Origin: Treponema sp.
GTDB taxonomy: Bacteria > Spirochaetota > Spirochaetia > Treponematales > Breznakiellaceae
Assembly: GCA_031270205.1 (NCBI GenBank)
Contig: JAISYA010000137.1
Span: 1-14,325, forward strand
DNA: 14,325 nucleotides
Reading direction: 5' to 3'
A program made the translations under genes and the position numbers. The notes beneath the pieces are model-generated. The model had not been told where the DNA came from. It was given only the letters and a program-made list of their open reading frames with translations, and did no database searches. Below, piece after piece: positions 1-7,197 of the stretch. Positions within the stretch are counted from its first letter, which is position 1, and each line of letters begins with the position of its first letter.

Positions 1-10
1 CCCTGCCCTG

Positions 11-39
11 TTGCCACAGGCCCCGCTTTTTACTATGAT
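11..39 (+). promoter_or_regulatory. Candidate sigma70 promoter of metG
   Basis: A -35 element TTGCCA (11-16) and a -10 element TATGAT (34-39) each match the consensus at 5 of 6 positions and are separated by 17 bp. Transcription would begin near 45-46, just before the ATG at 48. No Shine-Dalgarno sequence is visible between the -10 element and the ATG, so the transcript could be leaderless. Only 10 bases lie to the left, so the true promoter may be elsewhere. Confidence 0.45.
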
Positions 40-47
40 TGCCTAAT

Positions 48-2381
48 ATGAAACGCCGATTGATTACTTCCGCGCTGCCTTACGTGAATAACGTGCCCCA
101 TCTGGGTAACCTCATCCAGGTGCTGTCCGCCGACGCCTTTGCCCGCTTCTGCCGGCTGCGGGGTTATGAGACCCTCTACGTCTGCGGGACCGATGAATAC
201 GGTACCGCCACCGAAAACCGGGCCGCCGAAGAAGGCGTAAGTCCGCAGGAGCTTTGCGACCGCTACCACGCCGTGCACGACGAAATTTACCGCTGGTTCA
301 ATATCGCCTTTGACCAATTCGGGCGAACCTCTACGCCGATTCAGACCGAGGTGACGCAGGATATTTTCAAAAAGCTCGACGCCGCGGGTTTCATCACCGA
401 AAAAACGATTGAACAGCTCCACTGCGCCCAATGCGGACGTTTCCTCGCCGACCGCTACATCCGCGGCGTCTGCCCTCACTGCGGTTCCGCCGACGCCAGG
501 GGGGACCAGTGCGAGGCTTGCGGCAAATTGCTGGACCCCACCGAACTGAAAGAGCCGCGCTGCGCGGCCTGCGGTTCCCTTCCCTCCCTGAAATCAACCA
601 GGCACCTGTACATAGACCTTCCCAAAATCAAGGACCGGCTTGAGGCGTGGATCAAAGCCGCCTCCGAAAAAGGCTTCTGGGCGAATAACGCGATCCGCAT
701 GACCCAAGCGTGGATCCGAGACGGCCTGCGGGAGCGGGCCATCACCAGGGACTTACAATGGGGAATCCCCGTACCCCGTCCCGGCTATGAGGAAAAAGTT
801 TTTTACGTGTGGTTCGACGCGCCCATCGGCTACATTTCGATCACCGGAAATTTGGGTGACGCAATCGCCAAGGGGATTGTTCCGAATACGGCGAGCCGGT
901 TTAAGGCGTATCCGCGATTTTCCGACTGGCATGATTTTGTCGACTACTGGTGGAAAAGCCCCGATGATGTGGAACTCTTCCAGTTCATCGGCAAAGACAA
1001 TATCCCTTTCCATACGGTGATTTTCCCCTCAAGCCTTTTGGGAAGCGGCGACAACTGGACCATGTTATACCACATGTCCAGTACCGAGTACCTCAACTAC
1101 GAGAGCGGCAAATTTTCCAAATCGCGGGGCATCGGCGTTTTCGGAACCGATGTGATGGAAACCGGTATCCCGTCCGACGTGTGGCGTTTCTTCATTTTCT
1201 ACAACCGCCCCGAAAAAGCGGACGCCCTGTTTACCTGGAAAGATTTTCAGGAAAAAGTGAACGGCGAGCTAATCGGCAACCTGGGGAATCTCGTCAACCG
1301 TACCGTTTCGTTCATCACCCGCTATTACGGCGGCAGGCTGCCCGCCGGGGATCCCGATCCCGCTTTTTGGAAAGAGGTACACGGGCGGGAAAACGCAATC
1401 GCGGAAAAACTTGAGCGCGCCGAACTGCGGGACGCTTTCAGGGAGGTCTTTGAACTTTCCTCGTTCGCCAACAAATATTTTCAGGACGCCGAACCCTGGC
1501 GGCTGCGCAGGGAAGATCCCCCCAAAGCGGAGGCGGTAATACGCGATCTGGCCCATATCGTGCGGGACCTTGCGGTGCTGATTGAGCCGTATATGCCGCA
1601 GGCCGCGGCAAAGATCGCATCTTTCTTCGGTCTCGAAGCGGGGGAGGGGGCGGCTCTCAGTTGGAAGGACATCGGCAGGGCTGAGGGAATTGCGGCTGAC
1701 GTGGAAATAAAAAGCGAAGTCCTCTTTTCCAAACTTGAGGACGAGCTGGTGGAGACCCTGCGGGGACGCTATTCGGGCAGCCAAAAGGACAGACAGGAAG
1801 CCGAGCGAAAAAAAATGGCAGAGGAAAACAGCGGAGCGGCGGAAGCGCCCAAGAGTGTCCCGCCTTTTGCCGCCGTGCTTGATCTGCGCGCGGCGAAAAT
1901 CGAAAAGATCGAGCGGCACCCCAGGGCGGATAAGCTCTATATCATTAATCTTGAAATAGGGGAGGGCGTAAGCGGCGTCCGCGAAGAGCGGACCATCGTC
2001 TCCGGCCTGGTTCCCTTTTATAGGGAAGAAGAACTTCTTGGCAAACAGATCATAGTGGCCTACAACCTCAAACCGGCGAAACTGCGGGGAATTGAATCAA
2101 AGGGCATGCTTCTTGCCGCGGGCGACCACAAGGGCGCGGGTCCCGACGGGCAGAACGCCGAGCGTTGCGAAGTGCTTGACTCAGGCGGCGTCCCCACCGG
2201 GACCAGGCTCCTGCCCGAAGGTGAAGAAGCCGTTCCGGCCCCGGCGGAAATCGACATCGACGCTTTCTTTTCGCATCCCATAGCGGTAAATCAATTTGCG
2301 GTACAGTCCGGCGGAAAGAACCTGTGCCTGGCCGGAAAGCCCGTCCGTACATCGATTATCCCCGATGGTGAAGTGCATTAG
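48..2381 (+). CDS. metG: Methionyl-tRNA synthetase (metG)
   Basis: Cytoplasmic class I aminoacyl-tRNA synthetase that charges tRNA-Met with methionine using ATP. Counting from the ATG at 48 (777 aa), the HIGH-type signature is PHLG (17-20) and the KMSKS-type loop is FSKSR (356-360). Four Cys-x2-Cys knuckles (126/129, 142/145, 155/158, 172/175) form the double zinc-binding insert of E. coli-type MetG. Residues about 605-695 are the C-terminal EMAPII/Trbp111-like tRNA-binding domain, and about 80 further residues of unassigned tail follow. A TTG at 39 is in frame, but it lies inside the candidate -10 element and adds only three residues, so the ATG is preferred. The next gene starts 3 nt after the stop, suggesting cotranscription. 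The family assignment is secure. Confidence 0.97.
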   Translation: MKRRLITSALPYVNNVPHLGNLIQVLSADAFARFCRLRGYETLYVCGTDEYGTATENRAAEEGVSPQELCDRYHAVHDEIYRWFNIAFDQFGRTSTPIQTEVTQDIFKKLDAAGFITEKTIEQLHCAQCGRFLADRYIRGVCPHCGSADARGDQCEACGKLLDPTELKEPRCAACGSLPSLKSTRHLYIDLPKIKDRLEAWIKAASEKGFWANNAIRMTQAWIRDGLRERAITRDLQWGIPVPRPGYEEKVFYVWFDAPIGYISITGNLGDAIAKGIVPNTASRFKAYPRFSDWHDFVDYWWKSPDDVELFQFIGKDNIPFHTVIFPSSLLGSGDNWTMLYHMSSTEYLNYESGKFSKSRGIGVFGTDVMETGIPSDVWRFFIFYNRPEKADALFTWKDFQEKVNGELIGNLGNLVNRTVSFITRYYGGRLPAGDPDPAFWKEVHGRENAIAEKLERAELRDAFREVFELSSFANKYFQDAEPWRLRREDPPKAEAVIRDLAHIVRDLAVLIEPYMPQAAAKIASFFGLEAGEGAALSWKDIGRAEGIAADVEIKSEVLFSKLEDELVETLRGRYSGSQKDRQEAERKKMAEENSGAAEAPKSVPPFAAVLDLRAAKIEKIERHPRADKLYIINLEIGEGVSGVREERTIVSGLVPFYREEELLGKQIIVAYNLKPAKLRGIESKGMLLAAGDHKGAGPDGQNAERCEVLDSGGVPTGTRLLPEGEEAVPAPAEIDIDAFFSHPIAVNQFAVQSGGKNLCLAGKPVRTSIIPDGEVH

Positions 2382-2384
2382 TAC

Positions 2385-3470
2385 ATGCGCAGCGCGGAGG
2401 ATGCCGGGTATATCAGAAATATCACTGCTGGGGAACTTTCGGTCTGCGGCGGCTCGGATTCGTTTTTACAGTCCGCCATGTGGGGCGCGTTCAAATCCCG
2501 CTTCGGCTGGATAAGCCGGGTCTTTCTCGTTGACTGGGCGGACGCCGGCGGCCGTTCCCTCCTGGTCCTCTCCCGCCGCCTGACCCCCGGCCTTTCAATG
2601 GCCTACGTTCCCTGGGGTCCCGAATTGCCCGCCGGTTTTTCCCTTGCCGAAGGGCAGGAAACCCGGCTCCTCACCGAACTTGCCCAAAAGCTGCGGCAAT
2701 TCCTTCCCCGTGACACCGCCTTTATCCGCTTCGATCCGCCCTGGTACCGTGAGGAAGGAGTCGGCGGTATCGCGCCGCGCCTTGGGCCGCCCTTAAAACG
2801 GGCCGCCGCCGATATTCAGCCTCCGGACACGGTAATCCTTGATTTGAAACCCTCTCGTGAGGAAATACTGGCCGCCATGAAACCCAAATGGCGCTACAAT
2901 ACCGGCCTTGCCGAAAAGCGGGGCGTTCAGGTCAGCAGGCCCGATTTGGGCGGCCTTGACGTTTTTTACCGGCTCCTTACCAAGACCGCCCAACGGGACG
3001 GCATAGCGGTTCACAGCCTTGAGTATTACCGTTCCCTTTTTGAAGTGTGCCGGGACGCCGCGGGGGATAAGCCCGCTCCGGAACTGCGCCTTTATACCGC
3101 CGAACATGACGGTGACGCCCTGTCCGCCGTGGTGGTTCTCTGCCGCGGTTCCCGGGCGGTTTACCTCTACGGCGCTTCCGCCGATATCAAGCGCAATTTA
3201 ATGGCCTCCTACGCCCTGCAATGGCAGGCCATACGGGATGCGAAGGCGTCCGGCTGCGAAATATATGACCTCTTTGGCATCCCCCCCAACGACGATCCCT
3301 CCCACCCCATGGCAGGCCTGTACCGCTTCAAAACCGGCTTTGGCGGGACAATCATCCACCGAAGCGGAAGCTGGGATTATCCCTGCAAACCGCTCCTCCG
3401 CGCGTTCTTCAACACAGCCGAAGGCCTGCGTAAAAAGGCCCGAGACCGGCGGAAAAAAAACGGCAATTGA
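2385..3470 (+). CDS. FemAB/GNAT-fold peptidoglycan-bridge-type aminoacyltransferase
   Basis: A 361-aa protein of the FemA/FemB/FemX family, which uses aminoacyl-tRNA to add amino acids to the peptidoglycan stem peptide or to other acceptors. Family hallmarks are the central segment PPDTVILDLKPSREEIL (146-162), running into MKPKWRYN (165-172), and the C-terminal YDLFGIPPNDDP (294-305), followed by the conserved G-x2-FK-x-GFGG (311-321). The N-terminal half carries the matching W-G-x-FK substrate segment (33-37). The ATG lies 3 nt after the metG stop with only a weak upstream GGTGAAG, so translational coupling to metG is likely. Pairing a tRNA-charging enzyme with an aminoacyl-tRNA-consuming enzyme is notable, though the amino acid donor and acceptor cannot be read from the sequence. 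The family is clear; the exact substrate is unknown. Confidence 0.85.
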   Translation: MRSAEDAGYIRNITAGELSVCGGSDSFLQSAMWGAFKSRFGWISRVFLVDWADAGGRSLLVLSRRLTPGLSMAYVPWGPELPAGFSLAEGQETRLLTELAQKLRQFLPRDTAFIRFDPPWYREEGVGGIAPRLGPPLKRAAADIQPPDTVILDLKPSREEILAAMKPKWRYNTGLAEKRGVQVSRPDLGGLDVFYRLLTKTAQRDGIAVHSLEYYRSLFEVCRDAAGDKPAPELRLYTAEHDGDALSAVVVLCRGSRAVYLYGASADIKRNLMASYALQWQAIRDAKASGCEIYDLFGIPPNDDPSHPMAGLYRFKTGFGGTIIHRSGSWDYPCKPLLRAFFNTAEGLRKKARDRRKKNGN

Positions 3471-3491
3471 GTACTATTCCGCTCTACAGGC

Positions 3492-3520
3492 TTGACTATT
3501 TTGTTAGATTTATATAACAT
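3492..3520 (+). promoter_or_regulatory. Candidate promoter of the flavodoxin gene
   Basis: TTGACT (3492-3497) is a 5/6 match to the -35 consensus. Downstream is an AT-rich stretch containing TATAAC (3513-3518, 15-bp spacer) and TAACAT (3515-3520, 17-bp spacer), so the exact -10 is ambiguous. It lies in the 81-bp gap after the femAB-like gene and implies separate transcription of the flavodoxin. Confidence 0.5.
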
Positions 3521-3551
3521 GAGGTCATGTACTCTATTCGCGGAGGTTTTT

Positions 3552-3980
3552 ATGAAAAAGGTATTGATTGCTTATTGGAGCGGCGGCGGTAACACCGAGA
3601 CTATGGCGAAACAGGTTGCCAAAGGCGCGGAAGAAGGCGGGGCGGAGGTCACCGTCAAGCCCGTGGGCGGCGTAACACCGGAGACGGTTAAGGCGGCGGA
3701 GTCCCTTGCCTTTGGCTGCCCGGCGATGGGCGCGGAAGTGCTGGAAGAGGGCGAAATGGAGCCCTTTATCAGCGGGCTTTCACAGGCTGAAGTCGGCGGA
3801 AAACCGCTGGGACTGTTTGGCTCCTATGATTGGGGCGACGGCCAGTGGATGCGGGATTGGGCCGAGCGTATGAAAGGCATGGGCGCGAAGGTTGACGGCG
3901 AAGGTATTATCGCACAGCTTGAACCTGACACAGCGGCCCTGTCTCAATGTTACGAGCTGGGAAAACGCCTCGCCCTCTGA
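3552..3980 (+). CDS. Short-chain flavodoxin
   Basis: A 142-aa FMN-binding electron carrier of the cytoplasm that shuttles low-potential electrons, often replacing ferredoxin when iron is scarce. The FMN-phosphate loop SGGGNTETM follows the first beta strand (VLIAYW). The FGCPAMGAE and FGSYDWGDGQWM segments are the two isoalloxazine-contacting loops, with Tyr and Trp positions as in clostridial-type flavodoxins. The length matches the short-chain class (about 138-145 aa). The ATG at 3552 is chosen over an upstream in-frame TTG at 3492 because CGGAGG lies at 3541-3546 with a 5-nt spacer, and because the TTG coincides with the -35 element. It is monocistronic, between its own promoter and a terminator. 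Its convergent neighbour is a metal-uptake operon, which would suit a role under metal limitation, but that link is inferred. Confidence 0.93.
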   Translation: MKKVLIAYWSGGGNTETMAKQVAKGAEEGGAEVTVKPVGGVTPETVKAAESLAFGCPAMGAEVLEEGEMEPFISGLSQAEVGGKPLGLFGSYDWGDGQWMRDWAERMKGMGAKVDGEGIIAQLEPDTAALSQCYELGKRLAL

Positions 3981-3991
3981 TCTGGAAGAAA

Positions 3992-4032
3992 AAGGGATAC
4001 AGGCGGAATTTCCGTAAACCCCTGTATCCCTT
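3992..4032. terminator. Bidirectional Rho-independent terminator
   Basis: A 12-bp perfect stem (3992-4003 with 4021-4032, AAGGGATACAGG and its complement) encloses a small inner hairpin, CGGAA/TTCCG (4004-4014). Read on the - strand, the stem is followed by a T-rich run (TTTTTCTT), a canonical terminator for the znuA-like operon. Read on the + strand, a weaker T run (AGTTTTC) follows, serving the flavodoxin gene. It lies between the two convergent stop codons. Confidence 0.85.
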
Positions 4033-4044
4033 AGTTTTCACGGC

Positions 4045-4995
4045 TTACTGCAGCGCCTCCCGCAGGTTTTTGACATTTTGGGACATTAAGCCGTAGTAGC
4101 CGGCCCCTCCTTCAAAATCCCTTTTACTCACATTGTGCACTGCGTGGAGCAGCATTTTCTTTGCCCCCGTTTCTTCACAAATGGCGTCGGCGATTTTTTC
4201 ATTGGAAAGCTCAATGTGAAAAATCACGGGGATTTTGTCGGAGCGCACTTTGTTGATAAGGAAGGCCACCGTCGCGGCGCTGCATTCGGTCTCGGTGGAA
4301 CAACCGGGGAAGGCGGCGTAGTAACTAAGCCCGTAGGCGTCGGCAAAATAGCGAAAGGGGAAGCGGTCGCCGAAAATAAAAATTTTCCGCTTTGCGCCGG
4401 CAACTACCTTTTGGAAGGACGCGTCCAGTTCTGTTAACTTTGCGATATAGGCGGCGGTATTTTTTTCATATGCCGCCGCATTGGGCGCGTCCCGCGCTTT
4501 TAGTACATCGGCGATCTTGCGCACGATAAGCTGGGCGTTCCGTGGAGAAGTCCAGACATGCTCGTCGTATTCCGCTTCTTCTTCTTCGGAATCATCCTCT
4601 TCTTCATCCTCCATGCCCTCAACAATTTCTTCTTCCACCACATCCACGCAGTCCATGAGGGTGATAATATCCAGGCGGCTCGTATCAAACGAGTCAAGGA
4701 TCCGTTCCACCCAGGCGTCGGATTCTCCCCCCACATAGATAAAGACGTCGCTGTTTTGAACCGTGATAATATCCCGTGGAGTCGGTTCAAAAGAATGGCT
4801 TTCCGCCCCGGGAGGCAGCAGCATGGTAAGGTTTACCCGATCTCCGGCAATCTCGCGGACAAAATCATAGGGCGCAAAAATAGTGGTCACCACATTTATC
4901 CTGTCCTCCGTATTTTTTGTTTCCCGGCGCCCTCCGGCGGATAGGGCTGCTGCCAGAGACAGCAGAATACACGCAAAAAAAATAAATCGTTTCAT
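4045..4995 (-). CDS. ZnuA/TroA-like metal ABC transporter substrate-binding protein (cluster A-I)
   Basis: A periplasmic solute-binding protein for Zn2+ or Mn2+ that delivers metal to an ABC permease (316 aa). An N-terminal signal sequence has a basic start and a hydrophobic core (residues 1-20, ending ALSAGG), but no lipobox cysteine. Likely metal ligands are His67 (in GAESHSFEPTP), His146 (YDEHVWTSP), Asp210 (FGDRFPFRYF, where classic ZnuA has His) and acidic or His residues in the C-lobe (FHIELSN, 259-265). The flexible loop before His146, His-rich in many zinc binders, is here about 25 residues with 18 Asp/Glu and no His (121-145). The ATG at 4995 is preferred to an ATG 14 codons upstream because AGGAG lies about 8 nt before it. 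No permease or ATPase partner is in the window. It is the last gene of the Zur-led operon. Confidence 0.9.
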   Translation of the reverse strand: MKRFIFFACILLSLAAALSAGGRRETKNTEDRINVVTTIFAPYDFVREIAGDRVNLTMLLPPGAESHSFEPTPRDIITVQNSDVFIYVGGESDAWVERILDSFDTSRLDIITLMDCVDVVEEEIVEGMEDEEEDDSEEEEAEYDEHVWTSPRNAQLIVRKIADVLKARDAPNAAAYEKNTAAYIAKLTELDASFQKVVAGAKRKIFIFGDRFPFRYFADAYGLSYYAAFPGCSTETECSAATVAFLINKVRSDKIPVIFHIELSNEKIADAICEETGAKKMLLHAVHNVSKRDFEGGAGYYGLMSQNVKNLREALQ

Positions 4996-5097
4996 AAAAA
5001 AACTCCTGTTAAAATGAGAAATATGAGGCCGTCTCAAAACAGCGTATTTTGAAAACGCGCCTTGAATGTACCGGTGAAAATATAAAGCTGGTACTCA

Positions 5098-5391
5098 TCA
5101 TAAGTTCATTCTTGTTTTTAACCGGATTGAACTTATCCTCATAAAATGAAGAATCGAAAATTGCAAAACAAGGGCGGATAACAAAACGACATCCGCGGGA
5201 AAAGTGAGGCAAGAATGGAAATGCCTAAACTGACGGAAAAAATACGCTATATGCTGCGTAATAAGACACAGGGGGCAGCCCTCCCCGTGGCAGTCATAAT
5301 CCGCGTGAAACGAGATGTGGCTTTCCGAAAACAGAAAAACCGCGGCAAAGCAAACGCAGAGCATTAGCCAAAAGCCCGCTTTCCGGTTCAC
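5098..5391 (-). CDS. Small Cys/His two-helix membrane protein coupled to the Zur-like regulator
   Basis: A 97-aa protein of unknown function. A hydrophobic segment lies at about residues 7-21 and a second at about 66-84. Between them is a Cys/His-rich extracytoplasmic-looking segment with His25, His29, Cys34, His35, Cys39 and Cys42 (C-x4-C-P-L-C). I recall similar short proteins beside zinc transporter genes in anaerobes, but cannot verify this here. The start is taken as GTG at 5391 rather than an ATG at 5427: GAGGAA (5403-5398) sits 6 nt upstream, and the GTG overlaps the regulator's TGA stop as GTGA, the usual sign of translational coupling. A role in metal sensing, binding or delivery to the downstream solute-binding protein is inferred from context only. 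Confidence 0.7.
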   Translation of the reverse strand: MNRKAGFWLMLCVCFAAVFLFSESHISFHADYDCHGEGCPLCLITQHIAYFFRQFRHFHSCLTFPADVVLLSALVLQFSILHFMRISSIRLKTRMNL

Positions 5392-5831
5392 GGTGCGTTC
5401 CTCATTGTCTGAGTTGATCCCAGGCATTTCCCGCAGCTCCCGTAAAAAATGGTTTTAAGCATGTCAATTTGAAAGTCATGCATGGAAAGGAGATGCCGTT
5501 CAATTTTATCCAGCAATTCGCAGTCCGCGTGGATGACGCTGCCGCAGATTTCGCATTTCAGGTGGAAATGTTCCCGGCACTTTGTTTCATCGTCAATGTA
5601 TTGATAACAGGCGCTGCTGCCGTCGTTGAGGAGATATTTGCGAATCTTCCCCGCAGCGGCAAGTTTTTCCAGATGCCGGTAGATGGTAGTCTGCCCAATG
5701 GCCGCCCTCTCGTCCGTAAAATGGCGTACCAGCTGATTCACGGTGATATGGCCGTCCCCAAGGGACCGCATATAATCAAGAATGTCCTGTCCCTGCCGGG
5801 TATGATAATTTGCCGGGCGTCTATGTTTCAT
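5388..5831 (-). CDS. Fur-family metalloregulator, probably Zur-like
   Basis: A cytoplasmic DNA-binding repressor of 147 aa, the usual Fur-family length. The N-terminal winged helix spans about residues 10-75, with the recognition region IGQTTIYRHLEKL (45-57). The structural zinc site is two Cys pairs, C93/C96 (CEIC) and C133/C136 (CGKC), both intact. EHFHLKC (87-93) and H101 contribute the conserved sensory-site histidines. Placement directly upstream of a ZnuA-like protein favours zinc (Zur) over iron or peroxide sensing, but specificity is not proved by sequence alone. The ATG at 5831 (MKHRRPA) is chosen because the 37 upstream in-frame residues cover the promoter and do not resemble the family. 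No clear ribosome binding site precedes it. It is probably autoregulated with the genes that follow. Confidence 0.9.
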   Translation of the reverse strand: MKHRRPANYHTRQGQDILDYMRSLGDGHITVNQLVRHFTDERAAIGQTTIYRHLEKLAAAGKIRKYLLNDGSSACYQYIDDETKCREHFHLKCEICGSVIHADCELLDKIERHLLSMHDFQIDMLKTIFYGSCGKCLGSTQTMRNAP

Positions 5832-5840
5832 CACGGATAC

Positions 5841-5869
5841 AGAGTACCGGATTACACCGGAATTGTCAA
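5841..5869 (-). promoter_or_regulatory. Candidate promoter of the zur-like operon
   Basis: On the - strand a consensus TTGACA (5869-5864) is followed after 17 bp by TACTCT (5846-5841), a poor -10 (3 of 6 matches). The predicted start, near 5834, would be only a few bases before the ATG at 5831, which agrees with the absence of a Shine-Dalgarno sequence. Confidence 0.35.
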
Positions 5870-5871
5870 TA

Positions 5872-5892
5872 TGAAAATGAATGTGATTTTCA
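5872..5892. promoter_or_regulatory. Possible operator: 7-7-7 inverted repeat upstream of the zur -35
   Basis: TGAAAAT (5872-5878) and its exact complement ATTTTCA (5886-5892) are separated by 7 bp, immediately upstream of the candidate -35 element. A short AT-rich dyad is the right kind of target for a Fur-family dimer, but the classic Fur/Zur 7-1-7 geometry is not met. AT-rich dyads of this size also arise by chance. Confidence 0.3.
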
Positions 5893-5944
5893 AATACATG
5901 CGGCGAAAAATCCTTTATGCGCCTATTTTGGGAACAATTCAAAC

Positions 5945-5994
5945 TGTGTCTTAACTGAGCATTTTTAATTAAAAAAATGCTCAGTTAAGACACA
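5945..5994. repeat. Perfect inverted repeat with 22-bp arms and a 6-nt centre
   Basis: The arms 5945-5966 and 5973-5994 are exactly complementary, with an AATTAA centre. The outer part of each arm is mixed sequence (TGTGTCTTAACTGAGCA) and the inner part is an A/T run. It begins 20 bp past the stop of the FMN-binding lipoprotein gene and lies about 75 bp upstream of the zur promoter. It could end - strand transcription of the ABC operon, but no T run follows the stem, so it may instead be an operator or cruciform site. Confidence 0.8.
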
Positions 5995-6014
5995 AACGAT
6001 TTCCGTGGTGTTCT

Positions 6015-6440
6015 TCACCGGCCCTTCGCATTTGTTGTCGCCTTCTCCAATGCGTCTTCCACGGCCTCTATAAATTGCTCATACGCGATAGTCGCCCCGC
6101 TCACCGCTTCCACCGCTTTCAGATCGCCCGTGCGTGCGTAGGCGTCGGCGTATTGCCGCATGGCCCTTACCGCAAGCTGGGCTTTGGCGTAAAAGTCGGC
6201 GTTGGAGATTTCTCCGTTTACCTTGCCGTAGTCTTCGCCCTTAATCGTCCCGTCTTTTTGCCGGGTAACAAATTCGCAGGCGGCTATCTTCCCCGCGCTG
6301 ATGCTGATACTCACTTCTCCCCAGGCGCCGGTATCGTCCTCGCCGCTCTGTCCCGAATACACCCCGTCCCGCAGCGCGGCCTTTCCGCAGCCCGCAAACA
6401 ACAGAGATGCCAATAACAAACCGCACATAATTTTTTTCAT
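6015..6440 (-). CDS. FMN-binding domain lipoprotein (NqrC/RnfG/PplA-type flavin domain)
   Basis: A 141-aa exported lipoprotein. The signal peptide ends in a lipobox LFAGC with Cys18, so the mature protein is lipid-anchored outside the cytoplasmic membrane. The rest is a single FMN-binding domain with DGVYSGQ (25-31) at its start and the flavinylation motif VSGAT (113-117). Thr117 is the expected attachment site for covalent FMN transferred by ApbE, as in NqrC, RnfG and PplA-type proteins. ATG is preceded by GAGGAA and overlaps the ATPase stop as ATGA, so it is coupled to the ABC genes. It probably carries electrons to an extracytoplasmic acceptor, perhaps reducing a metal for the adjacent transporter. 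That role is inferred, and no apbE gene is in the window. Confidence 0.88.
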   Translation of the reverse strand: MKKIMCGLLLASLLFAGCGKAALRDGVYSGQSGEDDTGAWGEVSISISAGKIAACEFVTRQKDGTIKGEDYGKVNGEISNADFYAKAQLAVRAMRQYADAYARTGDLKAVEAVSGATIAYEQFIEAVEDALEKATTNAKGR

Positions 6441-7105
6441 ATTTCCTCGTTCTTTACTATCCGCACGATACGTCCGTGTTCCAGCACCACCGTCCGTTCC
6501 GCGTCTTCGGCGACTTCCGGGTCGTGGGTAACCACAATAATCGTGCTGCCCTCGGCGTGAAGCTGTTTGAAAATGTCAATAACAATTTGTTCATTCGCCT
6601 CGTCCAGATTGCCCGTGGGTTCATCGGCGAGGATCAGGGCGGGGTAGTTGATCAGCGCGCGGGCAATGCACACCCGCTGCTGCTCCCCGCCTGAAAGCTG
6701 CGCCGGCAGATGCTTCGCCCGCGCGGACAGGCCCACCCGCTCCAGCGCGGCCAGCGCCTCCTTTTCATCGGGCATACTGTGGTAATACTGGGCCACCATC
6801 ACGTTTTCAAGGGCGGTTAGATAATTCACCAAATGGAACTGCTGAAAAATCAGGCCGATCTTGTCCCTCCTGATGGTGGTAAGATTTTTCGCGCTTTCCT
6901 GTGAAATATTGACGCCTTCAAGAAAAACCGTCCCCGTGGAAGGCTTGTCCATACAACCGATAATATTCATCATCGTTGTTTTTCCCGAGCCAGAAGGCCC
7001 CATGATGGCAAGCCACTCCCCCTGCCGCACCGACAGATCGATATGCTGCAGCGCCTTGAGGCTGCCGTACACTTTGCCAATATCCTTCAATTCCAGTAAA
7101 TCCAC
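6437..7105 (-). CDS. ABC transporter ATP-binding protein, MacB/LolD type
   Basis: A cytoplasmic ATPase that powers the two FtsX-type permeases encoded upstream in the operon. It has all the motifs: Walker A GPSGSGKTT, Q-loop FQQFHLVN, signature LSGGEQQRV, Walker B ALILADEPT and H-loop VTHD. The length (222 aa) and the early sequence (LLELKDIGKVYG) fit the MacB/LolD subfamily, which drives mechanotransmission rather than ordinary import. The start is set at GTG (7105): AGGAG (7116-7112) lies 6 nt before it, whereas the ATG at 7120 has no ribosome binding site and would place AGGAG inside the gene. It overlaps the lipoprotein gene by 4 nt. About 130 nt separate it from the permease upstream. 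Confidence 0.93.
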   Translation of the reverse strand: MDLLELKDIGKVYGSLKALQHIDLSVRQGEWLAIMGPSGSGKTTMMNIIGCMDKPSTGTVFLEGVNISQESAKNLTTIRRDKIGLIFQQFHLVNYLTALENVMVAQYYHSMPDEKEALAALERVGLSARAKHLPAQLSGGEQQRVCIARALINYPALILADEPTGNLDEANEQIVIDIFKQLHAEGSTIIVVTHDPEVAEDAERTVVLEHGRIVRIVKNEEI

Positions 7106-7140
7106 TAGAGTCTCCTGCATACAAATTTAAGAATCTATCC

Positions 7141-7197
7141 ACGGATTACGGGGATCAGAAATTAAAAATCCACCGGGCTTTAGCCTGATTAATCCGT
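7141..7197 (-). other. Imperfect hairpin in the gap between the second permease and the ATPase gene
   Basis: ACGGATTA (7141-7148) plus ATCAG (7154-7158) pair with the contiguous CTGATTAATCCGT (7185-7197), with a 5-nt bulge. An inner GGCT/AGCC hairpin lies at 7176-7185. It is inside the 132-nt spacer between two genes of one operon, followed by no T run. It could be an mRNA processing or stability element. No promoter is evident in this spacer. Confidence 0.4.

Noticed and set aside
39..47. TTG start three codons upstream for metG
   Set aside because: It lies within the likely -10 element and has no ribosome binding site. The ATG at 48 begins the conserved N-terminus.
5009..5212. 67-aa open frame on the - strand between the small membrane protein and znuA-like genes
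   Set aside because: It overlaps the ends of both neighbours out of frame, is Phe/Ser-rich and has no ribosome binding site or family resemblance.
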